This document shows, piece after piece, positions 11,601-23,905 of a stretch of 64,000 nucleotides of DNA. The notes below the pieces were generated by a model. That model worked only from the letters and a program-made list of their open reading frames with translations, had not been told where the DNA came from and searched no databases. The DNA is from Paratrimastix pyriformis (lineage: Eukaryota > Preaxostyla > Paratrimastigidae): NCBI GenBank assembly GCA_027972325.1, contig JAPMOS010000010.1, positions 434,001 through 498,000 of the forward strand, read 5' to 3'. The position numbers were made by a program, and so were the translations under genes. Each line of letters opens with the position of its first letter. Within the stretch, counting starts at the first letter, position 1.

Positions 11601-14600
11601 CTGGAGTACACGCCCAGCACCAGCGCCGACCCGTTGTCGCTCTTCGTGGCCGACGCGGCCCGGGGCTGCCCCTTCGCGGCCGAGGACCGGGTGCTCAGGG
11701 TGGGGCCCCTCGATGGCCTCCTCGCCCGAAGGTTCGCCCCCGGGACTCCCTGTCCCTGTGCCCTGCGATGTCCCTGTTCTCCTGCGTGTTTTGCGTGCCT
11801 ATTGCCCTGCCCTGCCCTGCCCTGCCCTGCCCTGCCCTGCCCTGCCCTGCCCTGTTCTGTTCTGTTCTGTTCTGTTCTGTTCTGTTCTGTTCTGTTCTGT
11901 TCTGTTCTGTTCTGTTCTGTTCTGTTCTGTTCTGTTCTGTTCTGTTCTGTTCTGTTCTGTTCTGTTCTGTTCTGTTCTGTTCTGTTCTGTTCCGATCCGA
12001 TCCGATCCTCTCCTGTTCTGTCCTGCCCACCAGCCCACGCCCCTGCCCCTGTTCTTCGCCAGCCTGTTTTCGTGCGTGCCCTGTGCCTGCCGCCCGTCTG
12101 TTGGGTCGAAGTGCACTCAGACTCAGACCCTTCCCGCCCTGTCCCATCATCAATCATCGTCTCCTCCTCTGCGCTCCCCATCGGGGCAGCTACAAAGGGC
12201 TGGAGGTGCTCACGGCCCGGGAGCCCCACACGGCCTACCTGCTGTACAGCCTCAAGGACGAGCTGGTGGCCCTCCTCGGGGTCCGCCCTGCCCTCCAGTC
12301 CCCTCGGCCGCCGGCTGGGAGGTTGAGGGGATTGAAGATTGACCAGAATTTGGCATCTGATCTCCTCCACCCGCCTTCCATCCACCTCCCCTCCCCTCCC
12401 TCCCCTCCCCTCCCTCTTTCCACCTCCCGGGGGCAGAATGGGCTCCTGGATCCGCTCTCGCGGGTGCACCTGTGGGCGGCCCTGACCCCCGACGGGCTCG
12501 AACCCGAGGAGACCCTCGCCGCCCTGGCCTTCGCCGAGAAGGCCCAGCAGTGGTCAGCGCCCTGCCCTGCCCTGCCCGCCACCTCCTCCTCCGCTGGTCG
12601 ACCCTCCGACTGGCAATCCCCCCAAGGGGCACCCTTCTGGCGAAGTCAGCGGGGGAAAGGCAAAAGGCTGGTGGTCGGCCCTCTTCTGACTCGACTTGCT
12701 CTCGTCTCGCCCGTCTCCCTGCCATCCCGTTCCTGCGGGGGCTCAGCTTCCTGATGCGGGTCGGGCGGACCCTCTGCGAGCCGCTGCCCGTCGCCGCCGC
12801 CCCGGCCGACGATGCCGCCGAGCCGCCGAGCAGAGAGGCCCGGGGCGACGGGGAGCCCACCCACGAGTACCGCGGCCCCGACCAGGAGGACGCCTTTGAG
12901 AAAGGTCCCCCGGTCGCCCCCACTGAACAGCCACTCGCCTAGCACCCGCGCCACCCAGTGCAACGGTTGAGACAATGCTGATCTTTGCGTTTCTGAACAC
13001 CCACGCTCCCCCCCGCCCCCCAGAGGACCCCCGCATCGCGCCGCCTCTGTTTCGATCGCTCCTTGCCCGGCCCCCCTCGGCCCGGCCCGGGGCCGCTGCC
13101 GTCCCGTCGCCCAGCAAGCCCGGCACCCCCGCCCTGGCCGTGCGGCCGCCCTCGGCCCACATCAGGCGACGCTCGGAGGGCCACTGGTCGGTCGACCCCG
13201 AGCGGTGCGGCGGCGGCGCAGCCCCGGAGGGGGTCGCCGAGGAGGAGCAGCTCTGGTTCGGGACTGCCGCCAGGCCCCCCGGGGCGGCCGGGGCGGGGGC
13301 GGCCGAGGGGCCGGTCAACTGGGGGCAGCTCTGGTGGGCCGAGTCGGACAAGGTTGGCCCCCCCCCCCCCCTCCGCGTCACCAACCACCATGAGGCGTTG
13401 CCGCAAACGGGCGCGAGGCTCGGGGAGCGGAGTTGAGGGGAGGCAGGCATCCACTTCTTTGTCCTCACCCTCTTCTTCTCTTCTGATTCATTATGGGTGT
13501 GCTCTGTCTTGTGTGTCCGTCTGTGTATGCGTGTCGCAGGTCCGGCGCATCCTGGGCACCCGCCGCAGGCGCCGCCGTTTCGGAAAGCTTTCCTCGTCCC
13601 GAGTCCGCCATGCCCCCCCCCCCCCCCCCCCCCCCGAAGCCTGCCTGCATCCACACTCCTCCCCCACCCCAGCCCAGCCCATGCTCACATCCGCCATCCG
13701 CCCGAACAGGCCGCCCAGCGCCACTCGCTGCGCCCCTCGGGGGGCTCGCCGACCTCCTCGCCCAGTCCCGGCTGGTCGCCCTCACCCCGCCTGGGGCCCT
13801 CGGCCCTGCCCGAGCCCGACGCCCCGGCCTCTACAGCTGCCGGTCCCGGGCGCCCCGGCTCCCCGGCCGGCTCGCCCACCCGCCGGCTGCGGCGCCCCCT
13901 GACGGGCCTCCCGCTGACGGCCCGCCACTACCGGCGCCCCTCGACCCTGGACCCGACCCCCTACCAGACCCCCGTCACGGCCGGGCCGCCCGGATCAGGC
14001 TCGCCGCGCCACACCCGCGAGGGGGCCGACGTGGTGGGTGCTGTCCTGGCGGCTGAGGCGCAGCGCTCACCCGGCGGGCGCCCCGTCACGGCCCGCGGGC
14101 GGTACCCCCCGCCCCAGCTGCCCGCCGAGATGCCCGTGCTGCATGCCCTCAGCGCCCGGCCCCGCTCGGCGGCCACGGCCAGCCCCGTCGGGCCCCCGCT
14201 CACGCCCACGACCCCGACCACGGCCTGGATGGAGGAGGACGTCATGCGGGGCGGCGAGGACGGCATCCTCTACAGCGCCCTCATGCCCGCCGAGGGGGCG
14301 GCGGCGGCCCACCCGCCGATCAGCCCCCGGGGGTCCGCCGAGGGCGGGGTGGTGCCCGTCCCCCGAGCCGCCATGCCCCCCGCCCGCCACCAGCGGTCGC
14401 TCTCGGAGGCCCCGCGCCCCGCCGCCGCCTCCTCACTCGACGAGGCCGCCGCCTGGCAGCAGCCAGCCCCCCACGCCGCCTGGGGCGAGGGCCCCATCAG
14501 CGCCCCGGCCGACGGTGGCGCCGTCCTCACGGGCCGCCATCTGCGTTCGGCCACCAGTCGAGGGGGCCCCTCGGGGGCGGGTCCGGTCGTCATCGCCCCG

Positions 14601-17600
14601 GCCACGGAACGCATCAAGGCGCTCCGGGTGCACCTGGCCGTGCAGGCCATCGAGGAGGGCGTCTGGCGGCCCGTCACCCTGGCCCAGAGCGTTGGCCAGG
14701 GCACCCAGGGGGGCGTCCTCGAGGCCCATCAGCTCGGTCCGGCCAGGGACCCTGCCCCCTACCCCTGCCCCTGCCCCTGCCACCCTGCCACCCTGCCACC
14801 CTGCCACCCTGCCACCCTGCCACCCTGCCACCCTGCCACCCTGCCCCCGTCCCCCCGTCCCCCCGTCCCCATTTGGCTGGTGTCATTTTCACCCTTCGGC
14901 CCGCCGCTGCTTGTATCATCATCGTGATTGGATGGCTCTGTATGGATGGACACGCCTTGCTCTGCTCTTGTTCCATCTCTCCCTTCCCTCACCCCCCCGC
15001 CGGTGCAGTGGCCGTGCCGCCGCTACACCCCTGGCCGAGGCGGCCGTCACGGCCGCGGTGCACTCGTCCCGCCCGGCGACCGCCTGCCTGCCCCCGCTCA
15101 GCTCGCCCGGCATGCCCACCATGACGGGCTCCCCCCTGGGCGGTGACCGCGACCGCCCCGGGCCCGTGGTGAGCCTGACCCACCCCATCCTGTACGCCGA
15201 GCCCGTCCCGGCGGCCATGGCACTCAACCCGCTCCTCCAGCCGTACCCCCGCAAGCTGCGCGGCATCCGGACGGTCACCCCGGGGGGCGCCAACAACAAG
15301 CCCAGGCCCACATCCCCCGCGGCCCGTGCCGCCACATCCCCACAGCAGCAGCAGCAGCAGCAGCCGCAGCAGCCGCCACAACTGCAGCAGCCCCCGGCGG
15401 ATACTTCGGGCCTGCAGCTGCGGGCCGAGCTGGGTCCGCCCGACCCGACCCTGATCAAGCAGCAGCACCCGCTGCTCTCGGACAACCAGGCCGCCCAGCG
15501 GTCGCTCTTCGAGATGTTCAACCCCGAGGCCGCGGCCGACGAGCCCATCGCAAGGTCTGCGGCCGCCTCGGGGACCTAAGATCCAAAAACTGGCCGCGCC
15601 CCCCTTGGATCGAACAGCACATGCCACACCCAGGGGTCGCGGGTGACGCACTCCTGCGAACCACTCTCATCCGCCGGTGCCCCCGGTCATTTGCAGTGCG
15701 GCCCCGCCCCCGCGCTCGCTGCCCGCTCTGCGGCCCACCTCGGCTCTCGCCTCGACCCGCGCCGGGAGCGGTGGCGGCGGCGGCGGCGGCCTGCCCACGG
15801 CCCGCGCTCGGCTCGGCTCGGCCCTGGCCGCCGCCCGCGCTGCCAAGGCCCCCGTGCCGGCATTCGCCTCAGCAACCGCGTTTGCGGTCGGGTCGGCCTC
15901 GACGTCACCCCGCGGCCCCCCGACCTCCGCCCGGCGCCCTGCCACGGCCGCCGCCCTGCGCCGCCCAGCAACCTCGCCCCTGGCGCCATCCTCTGGGGCG
16001 AGGGGGACAGATCGGACCGCGGGGGGTCGCCAGCCATCGGGCGCCAAGCCGGCCGGGGGGCGGGTCATCATCAGTGCAGGCCCTTCGACCTCGGGGCGCC
16101 CCTCCTCCCGCGGGGCGGCTACGGCCGCCAGCACCACCACCGCCATCGCCGCCACTGCCCCGGCACCCAAACCCGCCACCGCCGTCCGCCCACCCGGCCG
16201 GCCTGCTGCGGCAGGGAGCGGACCCGCCGTCCCGCCCCTCTCCCTGCCTCGCACCGCTCCTGCCACACCCCGGCAGCAGCCACAGCCGGCCTCCGTGCCC
16301 CACACGACCCGCCGGGACGGGCTTCTGGGGGCGCCCATCGGGGCCTCCACCCCGCGCATGCTGAGCCCCGGCGAGGCTGCCATCGCCCAGGGCCCGAGCC
16401 CCTCGCCCGTCCCCACCGAGCCCACCATCGACCTGGCCGACGAGCCGCCCGGCCCCACGCCGCGCCATCCGTACGCCTCGCCGTCCCCCCGCAGGCCAGT
16501 GGGCATCCCGGCCAGCCCGCCCATCGAGCTGCAACAGCAGCAGCAGATGCTCCTGCAGCGGATGGGGTCGGCCGTGACCATCTCGACCATCTCCGACCTC
16601 GAGTCGACGGTCACCCTGACCCCGCGGGCACCGCCCGTGGCCTCGCCCGGGGGCGGCCGGCGACCCACTTCGATGCTCGATGCCCCGCCACCTCCGCCCT
16701 CCACTCCGCCTCCCTCCATTCCGCCTCCCTCCCCTGCCCGTCAGCCGCCGCCCACCCCGTCCCCAGCGGGCCCCCCATCCACAACCGGCGCCCCGTCCAC
16801 CCTCCCGGCCACCGTCCTCGCACAGACGGCCGCCCCGCCCGCCACCACCCCGCCCTCACCCTCGCCCCTTCCACCCCCTGGGCCGCCACCCCGCTCCCCG
16901 CCGCCCGGCGAGGATGTGGAGCTGTCCCTGACCCGGGTCCTCGAGGAGGTCTCCCTCTCCGAGGCCGAGTCGCTCCGGGGTCCCCGACCTCCCCGCCCGC
17001 CCTCAGTCTGCCCCAGCCCCCGCCCCCGCCCCCGCCTCAGCCCCCGCCTCCGCCCTGGCCACGCCTGTCAGCAGCGGCGGTGTCGACTCGCCCGCACCCG
17101 TCGGTCGCTACGCGGCCTGGCCGGAACCGGCGCCCACTTCCTGGCGGCCCCGAGCCCCTGTCGCCCCTGAGGGAAGAGGCCGAGGTCTCACTGGGGCCGG
17201 TCCGTCCCAACGTCCATGCCGTCACCACCACAGGGGGATGGGGATGGGGATGGGGGGGGGGGGGGGGGATGGGGGGGGAGGGATGGCATAGTTGCTTCCA
17301 TTGCGTCATGCCCCCCTCCCATCCGAGCGCACCTTTGTTCTGTCTCCCGCCGCAGGCGCCCGTCACGCCGACCTCGTCCGCCACCTCGGCGCCGGCATCC
17401 CCGGAGCTCGCCGCCGCCCCCTCGCCGGAAATCCCGCCCGCCGCAGTCTCGGCCATCGCGCCCTCGTCCCTGCAGCAACCTCCCGCCACCCCTGCCCCTG
17501 CCACTCCTGCCGCCCCTGCCACCACACCTGCCATCCCTGCCACCCCTGCCCCTCAAATCGCAGCCCCTGCCCCTGCCATCCCTGCCCCTCAAATCGCAGC

Positions 17601-18809
17601 CCCCGAGGAGCCCACACCACCACCCGCCCCCAGGAGCCCATGGGCCCCCCCGGGCCCGTGCCCCGACCCCGGCCTTGCTGGCGCCCCCAAGCCCCTCGCC
17701 CGCCCCGCGGCCTCCATCGTCATCTCCACCAGCGGATCACCTCGTCGAGGCGGCCCAACAACAAACACCGCCGCCCGCAGCACAAGCAGCCCAACCTGCC
17801 ATCCTCCCCCCCCCCTCAGGCTCCTTCGCCCGCGCCTGCCCCTCCCTCGGTCGAGGCCTCTGCTCTGGCTTCCCCTTCCCCCTCCTCGCCGGCCCCCACG
17901 AGCACCGCGCCGTCGGCCGGGCCGACGCCGCCACCCCCGGCCCCGGTACCGGAGCCGGCCGCTGCCCCCCAGTCGCCACCCCCGGCAGGGTCTCCGCTGG
18001 CCCTGCGGCCCTCAAACGTCTCGATGAGCGAGGCCGACACGGGCACGGAGGCCTCCCTGCTCAGCGAGGACCCCTCCATCTCGGCCGGCCACCCGCCGCC
18101 CGTCTCCCCCTACGCGGCCCTCATGCAGGCCGTCAAGGCCGCCGCGCCTGCTGCCCCCCCGGCCGCCAAGCCGGCCATGCCGCGGATGTTCTCCAAGACA
18201 TCGGTGGGCTCCCTCTCGCTCGACGACCTGGCCCTGACCCCCCGCGACAAGGAGAAGTCCCCCACCCCGGCGACCGCCGCCACCCCGACCACCCTTCCCA
18301 ACCCCGTCCCATCGCCGGCCGCTCCCACCCCGTCATTGGCGACCCGCACCCCGCTGGTGGCTCCCCCCCGGGGCCCCGTCAAGGACGTCCTCGACCTCTC
18401 CCTCACGCTGGACTCCTCACTGGCCACCTCGGATCTGGAGCCCTCGCCCAGGAAGCCGCCCGGCGCCTCGCCCCTCCAGGCGCCACCCGTCACGGCGAAG
18501 CCCACGCCAACACCGGCCGCCGTGGCCGCCCCGCCCCCCAAGCGGGACCCGGTGGACCTCTCCATGACCCTGGGCGACTCCTCCACCGACCTCCTGGACG
18601 AGCCGACTACACCCCCAATGCGGTCGGCTCGGCCCTCGACCCTGCCGGTCATCGCAGAGCCGACCCCCTCCACGCCTGTTCCCCCCCGGGCCGCCCCACC
18701 AGCAGCATCCTCTGCCAAACCGGCGGCCGTTTTACGGCCCGACCCGGAAGATGTCTCCCTCTCCCTGCTGGACGACGACGAGCCGCCTGCGGCGCCCGCT
18801 CGCCAGTAA
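8616..18809 (+). CDS. F-box protein fused to a decayed kinesin-like motor with long Pro-rich tail
   Basis: The first exon encodes an F-box (LFSLPPHVLLQICVHCE, LSVTCRRMYAFFKHPFTW). In-phase joins at GTCTG or GTCCG donors lead to FRVSVSAQRS and SGRLAYGGLVDYAE, then DVVRSLVQQTVRGHDSSLL-IYGPARREVF, which lies where a kinesin has YGQTGSGKTYT, so the P-loop is lost. Later exons keep other kinesin landmarks: AAIDLLKEYL (YNExxxDLL region), ADPLSLFVADAARG (DLAGSER region), YKGLEVL (INKSLxxL) and LEPEETLAALAFAEKA (ETLxTLxFAxRA). From about 13690 the protein is disordered Pro/Ala/Ser, with polyQ at 15341-15370 and acidic motifs such as DVELSLTRVLEE, LDLSLTLDSSL and VDLSMTLGDSS. The stop near 15579 is skipped by a GTCTGC donor at 15557, which joins in phase to 15697. 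The F-box fusion and the kinesin call are inference; two adjacent genes remain possible. Confidence 0.5.
10251..10446. repeat. 15-bp minisatellite in an intron
   Basis: Thirteen near-perfect tandem copies of ACCACCAGCACAGGC begin right after a GTCGGC donor at 10246 and lie inside an intron of the kinesin-like gene. Confidence 0.95.
11803..12008. repeat. Pentanucleotide microsatellite block in an intron
   Basis: About ten copies of CCCTG are followed by about 27 copies of TTCTG and a few TCCGA units. Successive replacement of one unit type by another suggests stepwise expansion. The block lies in an intron of the kinesin-like gene between exons ending near 11730 and starting near 12190. Confidence 0.95.
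14780..14846. repeat. 8-bp CCACCCTG tandem repeat
   Basis: About eight copies of CCACCCTG, in a pyrimidine-rich intron of the kinesin-like gene (about 14760-15004). Confidence 0.9.
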
Positions 18810-19053
18810 GCCACTCCTTTCCGCCCATCGTCTCAGTGTCCAGACCAAAATGATGCGTTTCCATCCTGATGCGTTTCCCGTGATCGATGGGGACACTGTC
18901 TCCCACCCCCTTCTCAATTGTCCTCCCTGAAAAATCGACAGAATTGGGGGAATTGAACTCATGTCAAACGTCAAGCGTCACGTGTGCGGTTCGAGCCACT
19001 CTTCCTTCGCATTCGGGCAAAACTTCTTTGGCGGGCCCACCCGGACCGATCGG
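18810..19053. other. Intergenic spacer
   Basis: Short spacer between the kinesin-like gene stop and the next F-box ATG. An in-frame ATG at 18961 would extend the downstream gene by 31 residues. A run CAATTGTC...GACAGAATTG near 18915-18947 contains small inverted repeats; no other signal was seen. Confidence 0.4.
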
Positions 19054-21765
19054 ATGGAACAGCTTCCCGCCGACCTTTTGGTGCTTATTTTTCGTGACTT
19101 GAACACCGGCAAAGCGCTGGCAACCGGATCGCTCGTCTCACGAAGAATGCGCGACGTGCTCTGGACAAACGATACTTTGTGGCACAGCGCCTTTGAAAAT
19201 GAGTTCGGTGGAACTGCTACACAGGCAGTGGAAACTCATGGGACAGCTCGCAGGCAGCCCGGGTTGTTGCCCCCGCCACAGCCATCGACCGACCCCCCCG
19301 CGTCGCCTCTCATCGTCACAGGGTGGCGGCAAAAATACACAGGTCTCGCTTGAAGAATTTCACCTACTCATCCGTCTTTCTTGCCGCAGAGCATAAACGA
19401 TTTCTCTCCGAGGTGGAAAGTGATCGTCAAGCACGATTCAAGAGACGAAAAGAACTTCAAAGGAGAGACATCGCTCCCTCTGCCGAAGATCGATTGAACT
19501 TCTTGATTTGGTTGATCTTGAGTCTGTCGTGCTTTCCCCTTTCCCTCACATCATGTTCGGTCGCACCACCGCCAGGTCCCATTTTCTTCTACATCGCGCT
19601 GCCTCTGCTCCTGGCGCTGATCATCCTGCGCTCGGAGAACATCATCCAATGGAGCCTGCACGCTGTCCTGGCCCCGGCCGACTTCCTCTTCTTCTGTGGG
19701 CTGGGAGGGTCTGTATCCCCCGTCTCATCCCCCCTCGTCCGCCCCCCCATTCCATCTCCCCCCCATTCCGTCCCCATCTCTCATCCACCCGCTTTTCCCC
19801 AGGTTTTTTGCCTTCACCGAGAGCTGGGGCTCCACCAAGATGGTGCTGACGGCCATCTCGTGCATCTTCCCCGTGGCCGTGGCGACCATCCACTGGGCCG
19901 CCGCCCGGGCCGACTGGATCGTGGCCACGGGAAGTCCGTGACCCTCATGCACACCTGCACGGCCGGCACCACCCCCAGCGCCCTCCTGCCCCCCTTCGAT
20001 CGTGTCTCCGATGTCTGACCAGTCGCCGTCTTCTCTGCCGGGGTGGGGTGGGGCAGCCATGCACTCGCCCGACACGCCCGGGGGCCTCAACTGGATGTTC
20101 ATCTTCACCCCGGGCATGGCCATCGCCGTGGGCATCATCGTCGTGGCCAACCTCTTCCTCCCAGACGCCGGCACACACCGCGATGAGTCCGCCTCCATCC
20201 CCTCGCCTCCTTCCCCCTCCCCCTCGCCTCCCCCCCTCCATGGTGCCGCCGCCGGGCGGGCTCTTCGAGAGGACCCCCACTGTTGGCTGGCTACAACCCG
20301 TCTCACCCCCCCCCCCCCCCCCCCCCCCCTCCCACTCCCTCCCTCCCTCCATCCCCCCCACCCCGCGCGCCCCAGTTTCTTTGTTGTGCTGACGCTGGGC
20401 ATGGGCGCCCGCTGCTTGCGCTGGCCTTCCTCTTCATGCTGGGCATCAAGCTGCAGTGGGGCTCCCCGAGTTCCTCTACGTACACCTTCGTGCCCTTGTG
20501 GGGCTTCCCCATCGGCATCAACGTCTTCATTCTACGACTATACAGGTCTGGACACGCACGCCGCCACTGCCCCCCAGAGGCATGACGGAGGGGGGGGGGG
20601 GGGGGAGGGACGGTCCTTCAACCCTCGCGTCACGCCTCCTGATTCGCTCATCGTTCAGTTGTTTGTGCGGACGGGGTCTCGCGAGGTGGTGACTCCTGCT
20701 GGCTTTTTCACATCGCCTCTGCTTCTGCCGTGCGCGGGTCATGCCGGACAGGGGCCGCGAGATGTGGTGGCTCCTGCTGACGATGAACATCTGGGTGGCC
20801 CTGCCCATCACGTCCACCATCCTGCTGCTCTCCCTGCGGCTCGACTGGGGCATCGGCCACCTGGCATACCTCTCCATCCCCACCTTCTTTTGGTCGGCAG
20901 CCCCGCCGCCATCACCAGCATCCACCCCAGCGTCATCACCCACGCGTCATCGTCATCACCCAGGCCCAAGCGTCATCATCATCATCACCATCATCATCAC
21001 CATCCACCACCAGCATTCGTGCTCACTTGTCCTCGCGCTCTTCGGGGTGGGCGACGCAGGTATTTGCCGCTGGCGATCGGGTCCACCGTGCAGACGCTGC
21101 GTTGGTACCAGCGCCTGGCCCGACTGAGCTGCCTCGCCCGCCAGGAGATGCGCAAAAGCACCATCGACTACAGCGACCTCATGTCCGGCAACCCACCCCA
21201 TCCTCCACGCCCACCCCTCTGTTTGAGGTCGGGCGTCCGTCTGGCTGTGTGTGTCTGTGTGTTGTTGTCTTGCCTGTGTCGGGGGCCCCCTTTGGCGCGA
21301 CACATGCGTGCGATGTGGTGAGAGCGTGAGTTGTCCATCCGCACCATGTGACGGATCCCTTGTGGGTCCTGATTTCCGGATTCGGATGTTGACTTGCTCT
21401 TCCCTGAGCTCTTTGCCGTTGACTGATCCTTGTTCGCTGCCTGCTTGCGTATGTTGGCCTGGTCGACAGTGCTTGACTATGGCGCTTCCCTCGTGGACTG
21501 TGCCTACACTTCTTGCGGTGTCCTTCCTCTCTCTGTTAAGTCTGTGTGTCTGTCAGGGCGGCACCTTTTGGCCATGATGTCTCATCCACTCGCCCCTGCA
21601 CTCCGCCCACCCGCCGACCCCGAACGTGCCTGCAGGGAGATTGAGCAGCAGCTGGCCGATCAGTACGGTCCGCACATCTACGCGACCGACGATCCGTGGT
21701 ATTTAAGAGCGAGCGGCACGACCGGAACCGGAATGCACCGAGTCCGGTCTCGGTTAATCCTGTGA
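19054..21765 (+). CDS. Diverged F-box/TMEM185-like membrane protein (fourth copy)
   Basis: Same architecture as the 1-6863 array but clearly diverged. The F-box reads LPADLLVLIFRDLNTG, SLVSRRMRDVLWTNDTLW. A charged linker follows (FLSEVESDRQARFKRRKEL). Membrane exons include LIILRSENIIQWSLHAVLAP, which is closer to the TMEM185 signature than the array copies, then FTESWGSTKMVLTAISC, SPDTPGGLNWMFIFTPG, LGIKLQWGSPSS, and LSLRLDWGIGHLAYLSIP. The C-terminal exons hold LAIGSTVQTLRWYQRLARL and EIEQQLADQYGPHIYATDD. The start at 19054 (MEQLPADLL) is favoured because the F-box begins there; 18961 is the alternative. After HIYATDD the reading becomes doubtful and the annotated stop at 21763-21765 may belong to an intron, with further exons downstream. 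Likely the older paralogue of the array. Confidence 0.7.
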
Positions 21766-22781
21766 GTCCTCTCGGTCCATCCTGTGAGCTTCCCCCGTCC
21801 CCGCCTCTCCCCTCCGTCCCCCCTTCTCGTCTCATTATCTCGGTTTCTCGCTTCTCGCATCTCCTCGCTTCTCATCACCATCCTCCTCCTCGTGGACGGT
21901 TTCTCTTGGGCTGAGATCTCCTCCCTCTCAGCGCGCACCGTGCCCTTGTGCCTCTGTGTTCTGTGTGTGTCTCATGGCGGCTGTTCCCCGCGCTCCTCCC
22001 TCCCTCCCTCCCTCCCTCCCTCCCTCCCTCCTCCCATCCCCTCGACATGTATGCCTCCTTCCCCCCTTTGGCGTGCTGCTGTTCCCCCGGGTGTCACTGT
22101 GCAGTAGTATGGAGCGACACCAACCGGCAGGTTCTAATGATTATTTTTTTTCCGTTGGGGCCCTGCCATGGAACACATCCCCTCCTCCCCCCACCTTCCT
22201 CTTGCCTTGCCACTGCGCTCCTGATGTTTTTCGCTGGCCGTGTTTCGTTTTTCTCATCCTGGCGTTGCTTTCGCTTTTTGGCGGTCGTATCTTCAACATG
22301 ATCGTGTTTCGGGTTGTCACGGGAATTTCCCAGCAGACTGGTGGGTTTCGCCGAGTGGCCGGGCTTCGACCATTCACGAGGGTTCCTCCCACTCGTCCTC
22401 CCGGCCTGACACTGGTCTCAACCGAACACCCCCCGAGGGCGAGTGCGAGGGTGCCACTCATTGCCCCGTCGTCCCCGGGACGACACACCCAATCCTCCAC
22501 CGCCCACCACCCAATGGTCTCTCCGATGAACATGTTTCCTTTGTCCGGCCCCAACAAGACACAATGGGCCGCCTCCAGCGGCCTCGAAATGGCCCCTCGA
22601 TTGATTGGCTTTGAATCTTCCCGCCCGGGAGGCGGGCCGCACGGGTTCGGCTCGGATCGGGTCGAGCGGTCGGAACAGGGCGCGGGAAGCCACATTGACT
22701 GTCAAACCGGCTCCGGTCAGAGGAGTTGGTGGCAGTGGTGGTGGGCAGGTGGTGGTGGGTCTGCTGACGCTGACTGGGGGG
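21766..22781. other. About 1 kb without a secure gene
   Basis: The stretch is pyrimidine-rich to about 22060, with a CCCTCCCT repeat at about 21990-22030. Small exon-like pieces flanked by AG and GT occur at about 22106-22130 (VWSDTNRQ) and from about 22342 (QTGGFRRVAGLRP). They could be 3' exons of the upstream F-box/membrane gene, but no family motif confirms this. The remainder shows nothing recognisable. Confidence 0.3.
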
Positions 22782-23905
22782 TCACCCGGGGTTGGCCTCG
22801 TCAGACCCGGCCGCCGTTTCGTGGGACGGTGGTGGGGGCCAATTGGAAGGAAGATCTGCCGGGGTGGGTGGGTGCGCGCGGGCGGGGGATGGGGATGTGT
22901 TCAGTCGATGCCTTCCGCTTTTGAGAGAGAGACGTGGAGCAAAGAGAGGGACGGGGACGGGACGGACCTCGGACGGCGTCCATGTCCTCCCGCAAGGCGG
23001 CCGCCTGTCGTTTCTCCTCGATGGTCAGCCTGGCCGGATCCCAAGGCCCCAACCAGGTCAATCCATGATGGAGTGGGGGGGGGGGGGGGGGGGGGGGGGG
23101 GACCGCTAATCGGACCTCGGGTTGGCGAGGGATTTGGCGGTGGCCTCCTTCAAGGCCTCTGCGATCTTTCGTTCGAGGGGCTTGATGCGGACCGTCTTCC
23201 TGCAGGAGGAGGAGATTGGGGGGATGGGACGGGGGCGGGCGGGTGGGGTGGGGGATGAACCCGATTGGTCACTTGGATTCCCACTCGACAGACTCAAAAT
23301 GGGCGACCCGGGACGGAAGGAACCCTTCCGCCTGGTAATAACGGCCGCTGTACTCGGGCATCAGGTAGGGCTTGTCCCCGGGGGCGGAGCCGCCAATGCC
23401 GGCGCGCGGGTCGCTCACCCGGCCGTGTCGCCCCATTGTGTCTTCCAAGCCCGCTTCGTTCCCACTCTCCTCGCCCCCGTACCGGCCAGGGACTTGCACC
23501 CGCCGGCCGAGACTGCGTGCGATGTCGATCTCGCTTGAAAAGAGCTCTAGTGCGCGGGGGAAGGTCGATGTTTTTTGTGCGGGAGGGAAAAGCCAACCTT
23601 TCGAATCTTCGAAATGTTTCTTCTGAGCTGGGGGGACAACCTTCTCGACAGGGGGTGGGGGGAGGTGGCGGCGCTCGAGATCGAGCGGAGGATCACTATC
23701 GGAGAGCCGTCTGAATGTCAGTGGTCGCAAAAAAACAAAAAAAACCTGTCGGTAAATAAAGGGCAAACAGTCTTTTTCAGCCTTCTTGTCGTCAAGTCTT
23801 GTGGGAGAGGGGCACCATCCAGATGCCGTCGTCCTTGACTCGAAAAATCCGGCGGTTCTGTCGTCTCGCAAATCCTCCCAGTTCCTGCCCTTCTTGTGAG
23901 CGTTC
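22782..23905 (-). CDS. Small conserved-looking protein of unknown function
   Basis: Not recognised. Minus-strand exons join in phase: an upstream piece with RRQNRRIFRVKDDGIW (about 23880-23817), a main exon from about 23726 (LSDSDPPLDLERRHLPP ... APGDKPYLMPEYSGRYYQ), KTVRIKPLERKIAEALKEAT, LTIEEKRQAAALREDMDAV, and a last exon DLPSNWPPPPSHETAAG ending at a TGA (22782-22784). Donors are GTCTGT after VAHFE, GTCCGA after LANPR and GTCCGT after DMDAVR; each gives a continuous frame, which is good evidence of a real gene. The product is about 230 residues, hydrophilic, with one charged helix near the C-terminus. A C-run of about 30 sits in the intron next to 23075-23101. The true start exon was not found; it should lie between 23905 and the ATG4 start. 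Confidence 0.55.
23073..23101. repeat. G homopolymer (sense-strand C run in an intron)
   Basis: Uninterrupted G run of just under 30 nt on the plus strand, inside an intron of the minus-strand gene at 22782-23905. Confidence 0.95.

Noticed and set aside
11522-12469. Minus-strand frame with a long alternating Asn-Arg-Thr-Glu-Gln tract
   Set aside because: It is only the translation of the TTCTG microsatellite in an intron of the plus-strand gene.
15560-15579. Stop codon taken as the end of the kinesin-like gene
   Set aside because: A GTCTGC donor at 15557 and an acceptor at 15696 give an in-phase continuation, and the downstream exons share composition and DLS motifs.
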